33,508 bases of DNA from Alphaproteobacteria bacterium. Lineage in GTDB: Bacteria; Pseudomonadota; Alphaproteobacteria; Sphingomonadales; Kordiimonadaceae. Both the position numbers and the translations under genes were made by a program. Shown here one piece after another: positions 1-9,077 of this stretch. The notes beneath the pieces were generated by a model. It was not told the DNA's origin and ran no database searches. It worked only from the letters and a program-made list of their open reading frames with translations. Numbering within the stretch: position 1 is the first letter of the stretch; every line of letters begins with the position of its first letter. Location of the stretch: NCBI GenBank assembly GCA_021774695.1, contig JAJFIU010000056.1, positions 1 through 33,508 on the forward strand, in the 5' to 3' direction.

Positions 1-263
1 TCGCGCATGATCTGCGAAAAACCCACGCCGCTGCGGTCACCGGGAATTTCAGTTGCCGCAAGCCAGCCGCCGTTGGCGAACTGAAACAGGTCGTCCTGCG
101 GGCGAGTTGTGCGGTCAAGCGCCGAGAGCGGGTAGCCCCACGGCTCGATCACTGGTGTGCCTGCACCCGCGCTATCTGTTTCACCTGTATCTGTGTTTTC
201 GCCGCTGCAAGCCGCCAACAATCCGGCTATTGCCATTGCTGTGAATGATAATCGGTGTGCCAT
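1..263 (-). CDS. M13 family zinc metallopeptidase lipoprotein, 5' part only
   Basis: This is the first 87 codons of a gene that continues past the left edge. The product starts with a short signal peptide ending in a lipobox (LLAAC, acylated Cys19), so it should be a lipoprotein on the periplasmic side. After a low-complexity linker comes a segment like the N-terminal domain of the M13 (neprilysin/PepO) family: LDRTTRPQDDLFQFANGGW followed by LAATEIP, matching the family pattern D..PQDDFY.YANG.W. The zinc site (HExxH and the downstream ExxxD) would lie outside the window, so catalytic competence cannot be judged. The ATG at 261-263 is preceded by a purine-rich GAAGGGGAAAGG ribosome binding site, which supports this start. 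M13 enzymes cleave oligopeptides in the periplasm. I am fairly sure of the family and cannot name the substrate. Confidence 0.8.
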   Translation of the reverse strand, partial: MAHRLSFTAMAIAGLLAACSGENTDTGETDSAGAGTPVIEPWGYPLSALDRTTRPQDDLFQFANGGWLAATEIPGDRSGVGFSQIMR

Positions 264-454
264 GATACCTTTCCCCTTCGTCGAACTTTTTAATTCCCAA
301 CACCATTAATAGACCGCGCACGGGCGGTTGACCAGTATGACTTGCTGATACTTTAGTTGAGGTAGGGCTGAGACTGCGCTATGCATAGTTCAAGCAGGCC
401 AACATAAGTTAACCCATTCTATTGGCTTGATTATTCAGAGTGTACTTACAGTTA

Positions 455-1138
455 TTACTGAGCAGTTGACTGGGCAGCCGCCTGGGAAAATGCGGTTTCA
501 ACATGCGAAAGGCGTTGACCAATAGCGGTGCAAGTTCCGGCTGGCACATCGCGGCAACCAAGCCACGCATCTGTCAACTTGTTCAGGTGTTTCGCTGCTT
601 TATCAAACCCGCCGGTTTCAATCTCGAGCAAGGCATAATCGGCCCGCGCATCAAAATGTTTGGGATTAAAGCGCATGGCTTTCCGGAAGTTGGCCTTGGC
701 CCATTTTATCTCACCCTGCAGCGCCTGAGACAAGCCTTCCATATAATAAAGGACGGCGATCACTTCGAGCTCTTTTTGATCGGAAAAGCGCAGGTCAACC
801 CGCACGCTGCCCATGTTGGATACGCCCTTAAACTGGCGCAGGACATCGGTGTTATAATTGGCCTGAAACTTCTCCAGCTTGCGCACACGCCGGAACTGTT
901 TTTCGGCTGTCGCATAATCACCGGCGCTAAAAGCTGCAAAGCCCTTACCAATCCGCTTGGACATATGAAGCGGGCCATCAACGATAATTTCTTCATCGAA
1001 AACCCCTGTGTTTAACCGCTTTTCAGCGGCTTGAACGGCAGCTTCCTGAAGGCCGGTGTTGGCAGGGCTCGCGTGCAACGGTGTCAGCGCTAATGCTGAA
1101 AGACACCCTGTAGCAATGAGTAATGTGAACTTTTTCAT
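455..1138 (-). CDS. Exported tetratricopeptide-repeat protein
   Basis: The product is 227 residues with a Sec signal peptide (MKKF, then a hydrophobic stretch and a probable cleavage site near LHA-SP around residue 23). It is therefore periplasmic. Helical repeats of TPR type follow: one near residues 60-90 (AFSAGDYATAEKQFRRV) and two near residues 125-195, including ALQGEIKWAKANFRKAM, FNPKHFDARADYALLEIETG and FDKAAKHLNKL. Cys residues close to the C-terminus (LGCRDVPAGTC) could form a disulphide. The ATG at 1138 is preferred over a TTG two codons upstream. It lies 115 bases downstream of the RND gene on the same strand, with no clear terminator between them, so it may be co-expressed with the pump. 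TPR proteins act as assembly or interaction scaffolds; no specific function can be read here. Confidence 0.7.
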   Translation of the reverse strand: MKKFTLLIATGCLSALALTPLHASPANTGLQEAAVQAAEKRLNTGVFDEEIIVDGPLHMSKRIGKGFAAFSAGDYATAEKQFRRVRKLEKFQANYNTDVLRQFKGVSNMGSVRVDLRFSDQKELEVIAVLYYMEGLSQALQGEIKWAKANFRKAMRFNPKHFDARADYALLEIETGGFDKAAKHLNKLTDAWLGCRDVPAGTCTAIGQRLSHVETAFSQAAAQSTAQ

Positions 1139-1252
1139 AAGCAAAAACCTACCAAATTATCTTCGTGTTGTAAATACTATCAACAATTGGGTCTGTTTCA
1201 GATGTACCCATAGTTTGCATGTAACTCAGGGTTTGGTGCGTTCCAGACTAAC

Positions 1253-4200
1253 CTACTCCGCGGGGATACCCTTGGATTCCTTTTCTTCATAATCCGCCAG
1301 TTCATCAGCCAAAGCCCCGGGCGAGCGGGTGAACTGTGCCAGCGCATCATAAAACACCGGAATGATAAATAGCGTAAAAAAGGTGGCAATCAACACACCG
1401 AAGAAAACCGTGACACCGATGGTGCTGCGGCTGTTGGCCCCTGCCCCGGTCGCCATCATCAAGGGAACTGCGCCCATAGCGGTGGACAATCCGGTCATCA
1501 TGATTGGCCGCAAGCGCGTTACCGAGGAATTGATCACCGCATCGCGTACATTTTGCCCTTCATCGCGCAACTGGTTGGCAAACTCGACGATCAAAATACC
1601 GTTCTTTGCCGCAAGTCCGATCAACATGATTAGCCCCAACTGACTGTAAATATTGAGCGTACCACCCGCCATATAGAGGCCGAACAGACCGCCGAGCACC
1701 GCCAGTGGCACCGTTAACATGATAATGAACGGATGAATGAAGCTTTCAAACTGAGCGGCAAGCACCAAAAACACCACAATAAGCGCCAGAATAAAGATGA
1801 AAATCACATCACCACCAGCCTCTTTAAACTCGCGCGTGGCACCCTTGTAATCGATACTGGATACATCAGGCAGCACATCTCGGACCTTGTTTTCCATCCA
1901 GGTGGTGACATCGCCGATGGTATAACCCGGCGCCAAATTGCCGGAAATGGTTAAGGCGCGCACACGGTTGAAACGCCGCAAATCACCAGCACCTGAATCT
2001 TCCACAACTGAAACAAGATTAGATAGCGGGATAAGCTCGCCGGTTCGGTTTGACGCCACATGGATATTTTCCATATCGAGCGGTTGCCGCCGGTCCGACT
2101 TTTGGGCTTGCAGGATAACGTCGTATTCTTCGCCGCTGTCGACAAAAGTTGTCACGCGCCGTCCACCCATCATGGTTTCCAGCGTGCGGCCGATACTTTG
2201 GATCGAAACCCCGATGTCCGCTGCGCGGGCGCGGTCAATTTGCACTTTAAACTGGGGCTGGGTTTCCCGGTAGTCAGCGTCAACATTTACCAAGCCCGGA
2301 TAATCCCCCAACTCTTCAAACATAACCTGCTTGAACCGGCCTAGGTCATCATAAGTGTCACCGCCAATCACGAACTGAAATGCTTCAGAACCGCCGCCGC
2401 GGCGTGTAAGGCCCGAGGATTCGATCGGTATTGCCATCGCGCCCGTCACATTCGTCAACAGTTTTGGTCGCAGTTCATTGAGAATTTGGGTTGAACTACG
2501 CTCTCTTTCATCCCAGGGGGTCAAAATTAAGAAACCAAAACCACCATTGCCATCAACACGAACCAATATCCTCTCAAGTTCGCCCTTTTCGATATAGGGC
2601 ATTACTTGCTCTTCAATTTTACTTGCCTGGTTTTGCATAAATGCGTGGCTTGCACCCTCGGGGCCCCGGATACGCATGAACAGGGAGCCACGATCTTCTA
2701 CTGGCGCCAACTCGGTTGGCACTTTTTCGAACAGGGCGAAAATTAGTAAAAAGCATGTCAAGAAACAGGCAGTAACCAACAGCTTGTTATTGATGCAGAC
2801 GCGCAGAAATCGCCCGTAGCCACCCTGAATTTTAGCGAATTTCTTGTCAATAAACCTGGCAAAGGCGGGTTTTTTATTGCGACGACGTACAAGTTTTGAG
2901 CACATCATCGGCGTCAGCGTCAATGCCACCAGGCTGGAGAAAACCACTGCGGCGGTCATGGTGATTGCAAGTTCACCGAACAGTCGGCCCACGTTACCTG
3001 ACAGGAAAAAGATCGGCACAAAAACGCCGATCAAAACCAGCGTTGTTGCGACAACAGCAAAACCAACTTGGCGCGCGCCGCGGTATGCCGCAACCAACCC
3101 CGGTTCGCCCTCTTCCACCCGGCGGACTATATTTTCCAGCACCACAATGGCGTCATCCACCACAAGGCCAATCGCCAACACAAGGCCCAGCAAAGTGATC
3201 AGGTTGATGCTGACACCGGTAAGGGACAAAATCCAAAAACTGGCAATGATGCATACAGGCACCGTTACCGCTGGTACAATCACCGTTTTGATGTTGCCAA
3301 GGAACAGATACAGCACCAGCACCACCAGCGACATGGAAACAGCAAGGGTGAAATAAACTTCTGAAATGGCTTTCTCAATGAAAATCGACGTGTCGAACGC
3401 CACCAGCAGTTCCATGCTTTCTGGCAGTGTCTCGCGGATACGCTCCATCTCGGCCTTGGCCCCCAGCGCAACCGAAAGCGTATTACCGGTTGATTGCTTG
3501 ATGACACCGAGCCCGATCACCGGCACACCGTTACCACGGAAGGTGCGTTCTTCGCGTTCAGCAGCAAGTTCCACGTCTGCAATGTCACCTAAACGAACAA
3601 ACCCACCTTCGGCGCCCTCACGGATAACCATTGTTTCAAAATCTTCTGCACGGGCATATTCCCGGTTCAACCGCACAATTGTGTCGCGCTGTATGGATTC
3701 GACAGTACCCGCTGGCAGTTCGACGTTTTCCGCCCGCATAACAGTTTCTATATCGCTAACCGTAATACCGCGTGCAGCCATGGCTTGCCGGTCCAAGTTG
3801 ACCCGGATCGCGTAGCGTTTTTGCCCGCCAATGCGCACACCGGACACGCCGTCTACAACCGAAAGTCGGTCGACAATATTGCGCTCAGCGTAATCGGTTA
3901 ACTGAAGCACATCCATAACCGGGCTGGTCAGATTGAACCAAAGGATCGGCTGCGTATCGTTATCGGCTTTGGCTACCTCCGGCGGTTCAACTTCTTCAGG
4001 CAAATTATTCAGCACCCGGCTAACCCGGTCGCGCACATCGTTAGCGCCGCTGTCGATGTCCCGGTCCAGATTGAATTCAACGGTGATGTTGGACCGACCA
4101 TCGCGGCTGGTGCTCTCAATGGTTTTGATGCCCTGTACACCGGCAATAGCGCTTTCAATAATCTGGGTAACGCGCGTTTCCACTACCGCCGCGTTTGCGC

Positions 4201-4357
4201 CGGGGTAATTAGTGCGAACACTAACAATCGGCGGATCAACATCAGGCAGTTCCCGCACAGGGATATCACCGAAGGAAATAATACCGAACGCAACCAGCAT
4301 CAAGCTGATCACCGTGGCGAAAACCGGGCGTTTAACCGATATGTCGGAAAGAATCAT
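1253..4357 (-). CDS. RND (HAE1-type) efflux transporter, inner-membrane subunit
   Basis: At 1034 residues this is the usual size of AcrB/MexB-like proton-driven exporters. TM1 is at about residues 10-30 (after MILSDISVKRP). The large periplasmic loop starts with the family pattern RELPDVDPPIVSVRTNYPGA. A TM2-TM6 block spans about residues 335-490, and the second half repeats the plan. The proton-relay aspartates are present in TM4 (LAIGLVVDDAIVVLEN, D401/D402), as is the partner lysine in TM10 (GLAAKNGILIVEFANQ, about K918). It overlaps the upstream adaptor gene by 4 bases (ATGA), so the two are translationally coupled. No outer-membrane TolC-like gene is in the window, so the complex would need one from elsewhere. 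The substrate cannot be predicted; hydrophobic drugs, bile salts or metabolites are typical. Confidence 0.95.
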   Translation of the reverse strand: MILSDISVKRPVFATVISLMLVAFGIISFGDIPVRELPDVDPPIVSVRTNYPGANAAVVETRVTQIIESAIAGVQGIKTIESTSRDGRSNITVEFNLDRDIDSGANDVRDRVSRVLNNLPEEVEPPEVAKADNDTQPILWFNLTSPVMDVLQLTDYAERNIVDRLSVVDGVSGVRIGGQKRYAIRVNLDRQAMAARGITVSDIETVMRAENVELPAGTVESIQRDTIVRLNREYARAEDFETMVIREGAEGGFVRLGDIADVELAAEREERTFRGNGVPVIGLGVIKQSTGNTLSVALGAKAEMERIRETLPESMELLVAFDTSIFIEKAISEVYFTLAVSMSLVVLVLYLFLGNIKTVIVPAVTVPVCIIASFWILSLTGVSINLITLLGLVLAIGLVVDDAIVVLENIVRRVEEGEPGLVAAYRGARQVGFAVVATTLVLIGVFVPIFFLSGNVGRLFGELAITMTAAVVFSSLVALTLTPMMCSKLVRRRNKKPAFARFIDKKFAKIQGGYGRFLRVCINNKLLVTACFLTCFLLIFALFEKVPTELAPVEDRGSLFMRIRGPEGASHAFMQNQASKIEEQVMPYIEKGELERILVRVDGNGGFGFLILTPWDERERSSTQILNELRPKLLTNVTGAMAIPIESSGLTRRGGGSEAFQFVIGGDTYDDLGRFKQVMFEELGDYPGLVNVDADYRETQPQFKVQIDRARAADIGVSIQSIGRTLETMMGGRRVTTFVDSGEEYDVILQAQKSDRRQPLDMENIHVASNRTGELIPLSNLVSVVEDSGAGDLRRFNRVRALTISGNLAPGYTIGDVTTWMENKVRDVLPDVSSIDYKGATREFKEAGGDVIFIFILALIVVFLVLAAQFESFIHPFIIMLTVPLAVLGGLFGLYMAGGTLNIYSQLGLIMLIGLAAKNGILIVEFANQLRDEGQNVRDAVINSSVTRLRPIMMTGLSTAMGAVPLMMATGAGANSRSTIGVTVFFGVLIATFFTLFIIPVFYDALAQFTRSPGALADELADYEEKESKGIPAE

Positions 4358-5478
4358 GAGCCTGCTCCCGGTCTGCGACGCCTAGGTTCGCCGCCTTCGC
4401 TGCCTGAACCCTGACCGCCATCGGCTGCCTCACCGGCTTCGCGAATGCGAATTCCTGCCCGCCCAAGCCGCATGGTGCCTTCGATAACTACGCGGTCTCC
4501 CGCGCTAAGGCCGCCGGTCACTTCCACATACCCCGGACGCCGAATACCCAGCGTTACCTGCCTGCGCTCGGCGACACCGTCTTTGGCGACAAAAACATAC
4601 GCGCGACCGCCGGACGGCACTACCGATTCTTCTGGAATCGAAAGACCCTGCCAACTACGGCTAATCACTTCAACCGTCATCAACAGCCCCGGGCGCAAGG
4701 CACGGTCCGTGTTTGGCACTTCGGCACGAACAATAACTGACCGGGTTATCGGATCTACCCGGCTATCAACTGTTTTTACAATACCGTCGAACAATCGGTC
4801 AGGGTAGGCCTCAACTCGAGCCTGAATTATCTGTCCAGTTGCCAGTGTTGCAATGAATCTTTCAGGCACCGAGAAGTCCACATTAATTATGTCGATGTCA
4901 TCAATTGTTGTAATCGGGTTATTCTGGGTTATCAACGAACCTTCGCTAACTTGCCGCAATCCCAGCACGCCGTCAAAGGGTGCAACAATGCGCTGGTCGG
5001 CCATACGCGCTTCAGCGGCAACCAAACGAAAGCGCGCTTCTGCCACCCGTCGGCGCTGTGCATCCAGCGTCGCTGTTGATGCATTACCGCGCGTTACAAG
5101 GTCTTCGGTTCTAGCAAATTGGCTTTGGGCTTCGCTTAGGTTTGCTTTTGCCTCGCTCAGCTGCGCTTGCTCTTCCGCGTCTTCAAGGGAGACCAATAGG
5201 TCGCCTTTTTTAACCATTTGACCGTCTTCAAAGGCAATCTTTCGAATGGTGTCGGAAACGCGTGGTGTTAACACCACAGACTCGCGGGAGCGCGCTGTGC
5301 CCAATGCTTCTACGATATCGCTAAATTCCCGGAGCTCAGCTGCCTGAGTGACAACCGATACAAACCCGCCGCTGCGACGACCGCGTTCACCGCTTACATT
5401 GTCTTGCAGCATCAGCCATCCGGCTGACCCTGCGAGCGCAATAAAAACTACCAATAAAACAATGCGGCCAGACCTCAC
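4354..5478 (-). CDS. RND efflux periplasmic adaptor (membrane fusion protein)
   Basis: The 374-residue protein links the inner-membrane pump to the outer-membrane channel. An N-terminal membrane anchor (residues 5-24) is followed by a beta-barrel/lipoyl half, a coiled-coil hairpin (about 100-165, rich in Ala/Glu/Arg: EDAEEQAQLSEAKANLSEAQ) and the second lipoyl half (IVAPFDGVLGLRQVSEGSLI), which is diagnostic of HlyD/AcrA adaptors. The C-terminus is a Gly/Glu/Arg-rich tail. The start is a GTG at 5476-5478 with an AAGGGA ribosome binding site about 8 bases upstream. No in-frame ATG near it fits better. It is the first gene of the pump operon. A LysR gene lies 173 bases upstream on the same strand and is a candidate regulator. 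Confidence 0.93.
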   Translation of the reverse strand: MRSGRIVLLVVFIALAGSAGWLMLQDNVSGERGRRSGGFVSVVTQAAELREFSDIVEALGTARSRESVVLTPRVSDTIRKIAFEDGQMVKKGDLLVSLEDAEEQAQLSEAKANLSEAQSQFARTEDLVTRGNASTATLDAQRRRVAEARFRLVAAEARMADQRIVAPFDGVLGLRQVSEGSLITQNNPITTIDDIDIINVDFSVPERFIATLATGQIIQARVEAYPDRLFDGIVKTVDSRVDPITRSVIVRAEVPNTDRALRPGLLMTVEVISRSWQGLSIPEESVVPSGGRAYVFVAKDGVAERRQVTLGIRRPGYVEVTGGLSAGDRVVIEGTMRLGRAGIRIREAGEAADGGQGSGSEGGEPRRRRPGAGS

Positions 5479-5608
5479 GGCACAATCCCTTCAAAACCAG
5501 TTAAACTCGTTGTTACTCAATACGTACCCATCATAGGTTAGATCATTGACTTATAACAATTATCATACGTTTCAGGTTAATAGTTACCTTTGAATTCAAT
5601 TTTCCGTG

Positions 5609-5650
5609 TGGCATATCTAAACTAAATATCCGGTTCAAAAAAATATGCCA
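5609..5650. promoter_or_regulatory. Inverted repeat upstream of the efflux operon
   Basis: TGGCATAT at 5609-5616 is mirrored by ATATGCCA at 5643-5650: two perfect 8-base arms separated by 26 AT-rich bases. It sits in the 173-base gap between the end of the lysR gene and the pump adaptor gene. No T-run follows it on the minus strand, so it looks more like a paired operator than a terminator. Which protein binds, if any, is unknown. Confidence 0.35.
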
Positions 5651-5651
5651 T

Positions 5652-6521
5652 TTAAGCCCACTGCTCCCGAACATGATCTGTAAAAGCGGCGGCCATCTCC
5701 ACGGTTTGCTCGGGCAATTCAGACCGGGGCAAAAACAGGCCAAGCCGTCGCTCGTGGTCAAAACCGTTGAGCCGCACCTGACTAACCCGGTCATCAACCA
5801 GACACTGGGGAACAACCGTTCCGCCCACACCGGCGGCAACCATTGCCACCGCTCGGCTGTCATTGGGCGTTCGGTATACCAGCCTAGGGCGAATATTTCG
5901 GTCAGTAAAATACCGGCTGGTCTCGCTAAGCACTTCGCAGCGGCTACGGACAATCATATAGTCTTCCACAAGGTCGGAAGCAGACACCCGGGTTCGGCCC
6001 GCCAGCGGGTGACTATTGGAGACGATAAAAACATAGGGTTCTGACTTAAGCCCAATCGACACAGTGTCTGGCTCGCCGCGGTACAGTGACAGTGCAAAAT
6101 CCAGACTGCGATCCTCAAGGCGGTTTTCCAGCTCCTGTTCGGTGCCGTCAGTAATTTCGATAGCAGCCGCAGGCATCTTGCTGCGAAATGTGGACAGAAG
6201 GTCACCAACCAAACGGTTCGACAAAGTCGATAAGACGCCAACCCGTAGCAACGGCGTTTTACTGGCCTCGTCCAGAACTTGCTGCGCCATATTACATTCA
6301 TGAAGAATTGTTTTGGCGCGCGGTAGCAGGCGAGTACCCGCATCGGTCAGGAACACACGGCGGTTGGTGCGCTCAAACAGGCTATGCCCAACCTGTTGCT
6401 CCAGTTTTTTAATACCGGCGGACAGCGTGGGCTGGGTGACAAAAGTCCGGTCGGCTGCGCGTGTAAAACTACCGGTTTCAACCACCGCAAGGAAATAGCG
6501 TAAAAGATAAATATCCATCAT
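5652..6521 (-). CDS. LysR-family transcriptional regulator
   Basis: About 289 residues, normal for LysR. The N-terminal winged helix-turn-helix covers roughly residues 2-60 (FLAVVETGSFTRAADRTF, then VTQPTLSAGIKKLEQQVG and LFERTNRRVFLTDAG). The rest is a periplasmic-binding-protein-like effector domain of two alpha/beta lobes (LRVGVLSTLSNRLV; VVPQCLVDDRVSQV). The gene diverges from the leucine-degradation operon and lies just upstream of the efflux operon on its own strand, so it may control either. An ATAG-N7-CTAT motif, of the classical LysR type, lies immediately before this start. A further in-frame ATG at 6530 falls inside that motif, so a start at 6521 or 6518 is more likely. The effector is unknown; a leucine-pathway acyl-CoA or acid is a reasonable guess only. 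Confidence 0.93.
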   Translation of the reverse strand: MMDIYLLRYFLAVVETGSFTRAADRTFVTQPTLSAGIKKLEQQVGHSLFERTNRRVFLTDAGTRLLPRAKTILHECNMAQQVLDEASKTPLLRVGVLSTLSNRLVGDLLSTFRSKMPAAAIEITDGTEQELENRLEDRSLDFALSLYRGEPDTVSIGLKSEPYVFIVSNSHPLAGRTRVSASDLVEDYMIVRSRCEVLSETSRYFTDRNIRPRLVYRTPNDSRAVAMVAAGVGGTVVPQCLVDDRVSQVRLNGFDHERRLGLFLPRSELPEQTVEMAAAFTDHVREQWA

Positions 6522-6535
6522 AGACACCATCTATG
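6519..6535. promoter_or_regulatory. Candidate LysR operator (ATAG-N7-CTAT)
   Basis: CATAGA at 6519-6524 and TCTATG at 6530-6535 form a perfect 6-base inverted repeat with a 5-base spacer. Read as ATAG-N7-CTAT, it fits the T-N11-A dyad recognised by many LysR-type regulators. It overlaps the lysR start region and lies about 130 bases from the liuB start, as expected for an autoregulated divergent promoter. Confidence 0.5.
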
Positions 6536-6583
6536 GATTCTATTGTATTATTCGATTTTACCAATAACAAATCTACCGCTATT

Positions 6584-6614
6584 ATTCCAACAATATTTGA
6601 GCATCCATTGGAAT
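6584..6614. promoter_or_regulatory. Inverted repeat upstream of liuB
   Basis: ATTCCAA at 6584-6590 and TTGGAAT at 6608-6614 are perfect 7-base arms with a 17-base spacer. They lie 48-78 bases upstream of the liuB start, in the promoter region of the leucine-degradation operon. The repeat could be an operator half-site pair or part of a 5' leader structure. Confidence 0.3.
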
Positions 6615-6661
6615 GATACCAAGTGCGGGATATATCCGCGCTGTTCACAGGAGAGACTTTT

Positions 6662-8269
6662 ATGTCTGTGCTGCAATCTGCGTTGAATACAGGGTCTGCC
6701 AGTTTTAGCGAAAACGCTGGGCATATGGCCTCTCAAATCGATGATTTGAATGCCAAAATTAGCCAAATATCAATTGGCGGTTCCCAGCGGGCACGGGACA
6801 AACATACAGCGCGCGGTAAACTTTTGCCCCGCGAGCGTATCAACGGCTTGCTTGACCCAGGCTCGCCGTTTCTTGAACTTTCCCAGTTGGCTGCATACGG
6901 CATGTATGATGCAGATATTGCAGCTGGTGGCATCATAACCGGCATTGGCCGGGTATCTGGTACCGAATGTATGATTGTTTGCAACGATGCGACGGTTAAA
7001 GGCGGCACTTATTATCCGGTAACCGTAAAAAAACACCTGCGGGCGCAGGAAATTGCTGGCGAAAACCGGCTTCCCTGCATCTATCTGGTTGATAGCGGCG
7101 GCGCCAACCTGCCAAACCAGGACGATGTATTCCCGGACCGTGACCATTTCGGCCGAATTTTCTATAATCAGGCACAGCTGTCCGCCGCAGGCATACCGCA
7201 AATCGCAGTGGTGATGGGCAGCTGCACTGCAGGCGGCGCTTACGTGCCCGCAATGGCGGATGAGAGCATCATCGTCCAGAATCAGGGTACCATCTTTCTA
7301 GGCGGCCCTCCTTTGGTCAAAGCAGCGACCGGTGAAATTGTTAGCGCCGAAGACTTGGGCGGCGGCGACGTTCATGCGCGAACATCAGGTGTTGTGGACC
7401 ATTTGGCGAAAGACGATGAGCACGCACTGGGTATTGCCCGGCGTATTGTTGCCAAACTTAATCACCGGAAAAACCCGGATATCTTGATTCAGCAATCGGT
7501 TGCACCTTTGTATGACCCGCAGGAAATTTACGGCGTTATTCCGAAAGATGTTCGCCAGCCCTACGATATCCGCGAAGTTATTGCCCGCATCGTTGACGGC
7601 AGTGAATTTGACGAATTTAAAAAGCTCTACGGTGAAACCCTTGTGTGCGGATTTGCCCATCTTCACGGCTATCCGGTTGGCATTGTCGCCAATAACGGTG
7701 TGCTGTTCGCAGAAAGCGCGCGCAAAGGTGCCCACTTTGTTGAACTTTGTGCCCAGCGCGGCATTCCGCTGGTGTTCCTGCAAAATATTACCGGCTTTAT
7801 GGTTGGGCAAAAATACGAAAACAGCGGCATAGCCCGCGACGGTGCCAAAATGGTAACGGCTGTCGCTTGCGCAAATGTTCCCAAGTTTACCATTATCATC
7901 GGCGGCAGCTTTGGTGCTGGGAACTACGGCATGTGCGGTCGGGCCTACCAACCACGATTCCTGTGGATGTGGCCCAACGCCCGCATATCGGTGATGGGCG
8001 GCGAGCAGGCTGCAGGTGTTTTATCCACCGTCAAACGCGACGGACTGGAACTGCGCGGCGAAACCTGGTCAGCGCAAGAAGAAGAAGACTTCAAAGCACC
8101 GATCCGGGAAATGTACGAGTTGCAGGGGCATCCTTATTATGCCAGTGCGCGCTTGTGGGACGACGGCGTTATCAATCCTGCTGACACTCGCCGTGTGCTG
8201 GGGCTGGGCCTGTCTGCCACCATGAACGCCCCAATCGAGCCGACCAAATTCGGCATTTTCAGAATGTAA
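6662..8269 (+). CDS. liuB: Methylcrotonoyl-CoA carboxylase, carboxyltransferase (beta) subunit
   Basis: This subunit transfers CO2 from carboxybiotin to 3-methylcrotonyl-CoA, giving 3-methylglutaconyl-CoA, in cytoplasmic leucine degradation. The 535-residue length equals the usual MCC beta length. Two crotonase-like halves are visible. The N-terminal half has [39 protein letters not shown] and [16 protein letters not shown]; the C-terminal half has [36 protein letters not shown] and [10 protein letters not shown]. The NITGFMVG pattern and the neighbours (isovaleryl-CoA dehydrogenase, methylglutaconyl-CoA hydratase) favour MCC over propionyl-CoA or geranyl-CoA carboxylase. The ATG at 6662 follows CAGGAGAG and is preferred over a GTG 13 codons upstream that lacks a ribosome binding site. 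It is the first gene of the operon; 10 bases separate it from liuC. Confidence 0.93.
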   Translation: MSVLQSALNTGSASFSENAGHMASQIDDLNAKISQISIGGSQRARDKHTARGKLLPRERINGLLDPGSPFLELSQLAAYGMYDADIAAGGIITGIGRVSGTECMIVCNDATVKGGTYYPVTVKKHLRAQEIAGENRLPCIYLVDSGGANLPNQDDVFPDRDHFGRIFYNQAQLSAAGIPQIAVVMGSCTAGGAYVPAMADESIIVQNQGTIFLGGPPLVKAATGEIVSAEDLGGGDVHARTSGVVDHLAKDDEHALGIARRIVAKLNHRKNPDILIQQSVAPLYDPQEIYGVIPKDVRQPYDIREVIARIVDGSEFDEFKKLYGETLVCGFAHLHGYPVGIVANNGVLFAESARKGAHFVELCAQRGIPLVFLQNITGFMVGQKYENSGIARDGAKMVTAVACANVPKFTIIIGGSFGAGNYGMCGRAYQPRFLWMWPNARISVMGGEQAAGVLSTVKRDGLELRGETWSAQEEEDFKAPIREMYELQGHPYYASARLWDDGVINPADTRRVLGLGLSATMNAPIEPTKFGIFRM

Positions 8270-8279
8270 TGGGTGTGAA

Positions 8280-9077
8280 ATGACCATGAACAAAGACTTG
8301 ATCATTGAAACTGACAGCCGCGGTGTGGCCACGATTACGCTTAATCGCCCTAGCGTGCACAATGCTTTCAATAATGAGCTGATCGCCGAGCTGCGGTCAG
8401 CCTTTCTGGCGCTTGATGCGGACGCGGCTGTACGCGTGATCTTGCTAACCGGTGCGGGCAAAAGCTTTTCAGCGGGTGCTGATCTGAATTGGATGAAACG
8501 CTCGGTAACCTTCAGCGCCGAGGAAAACCAGCAAGATGCCATGGGTCTTTCCGACATGCTGGCAACCATCAACAATTGCTCGAAGCCCACATTGGCGATT
8601 ATTAACGGCACTGCTTTTGGCGGCGGCGTTGGCCTTGCGGCCTGCTGCGACATCGTGGTGGCGCTCACGAGCGCAACATTCTCGCTGTCCGAAGTTAAGC
8701 TGGGACTGACCCCGGCAACCATATCCCCCTATGTAGTGCGGGCCATCGGCGAACGCGCCGCCCGGCGTTATTTCCTGACCGCAGAGCGTTTTGACGGCAT
8801 CGAAGCGCGGCGCATCGGCCTTGTCCATGAAATTGCCCAAACCGTTGATGAAGCACAAATGATTGCTGACGGTCTGATCGATTACCTTCTGTCTGGTGGG
8901 CCGTTAGCTCAAGCGGATGCCAAGTCGCTGATCAGGATGGTTGTTGGCACAGAGATTACCGACAGTATGCGCGAAAAAACAGCCGAGCAAATTGCCGAAC
9001 GCCGCACCAGCGCCGAGGGTCAGGAAGGTTTAAGCGCCTTTCTTGAAAAGCGTAAACCGAATTGGAGTGCTGAATGA
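8280..9077 (+). CDS. liuC: Methylglutaconyl-CoA hydratase (enoyl-CoA hydratase family)
   Basis: The 265-residue crotonase-fold enzyme probably hydrates 3-methylglutaconyl-CoA to HMG-CoA, the step after MCC. The oxyanion-hole segments are present: GKSFSAGADLNWMK (about residues 60-73) and a second loop, INGTAFGGGVGLAACCDIVV (about 105-125). The catalytic region FSLSEVKLGLTPATISPYV carries the glutamate (SEVKLGL) used by hydratases. The assignment to this substrate rests on its place between the two MCC genes; by sequence alone it is a generic enoyl-CoA hydratase. It overlaps the next gene by 4 bases (ATGA). The first ATG (8280) and a second two codons later are both possible starts; neither has a strong ribosome binding site. 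Confidence 0.87.
   Translation: MTMNKDLIIETDSRGVATITLNRPSVHNAFNNELIAELRSAFLALDADAAVRVILLTGAGKSFSAGADLNWMKRSVTFSAEENQQDAMGLSDMLATINNCSKPTLAIINGTAFGGGVGLAACCDIVVALTSATFSLSEVKLGLTPATISPYVVRAIGERAARRYFLTAERFDGIEARRIGLVHEIAQTVDEAQMIADGLIDYLLSGGPLAQADAKSLIRMVVGTEITDSMREKTAEQIAERRTSAEGQEGLSAFLEKRKPNWSAE

Noticed and set aside
379-388. CTATGCATAG, a perfect 10-base palindrome upstream of the M13 peptidase gene
   Set aside because: It is short, isolated and expected by chance in a window of this size; nothing else supports a site there.
503-1015. A 170-codon plus-strand frame opposite the TPR gene
   Set aside because: The signal peptide and TPR pattern on the minus strand are convincing; the plus-strand product matches nothing.
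2844-3356. A 170-codon open frame on the plus strand opposite the RND transporter
   Set aside because: It is an antisense shadow of conserved transmembrane codons; the product is Thr/Arg-rich and without domains.
7385-7951. A 188-codon open frame on the minus strand opposite liuB
   Set aside because: It lies wholly inside a strongly conserved carboxyltransferase gene and its translation has no recognisable domain.
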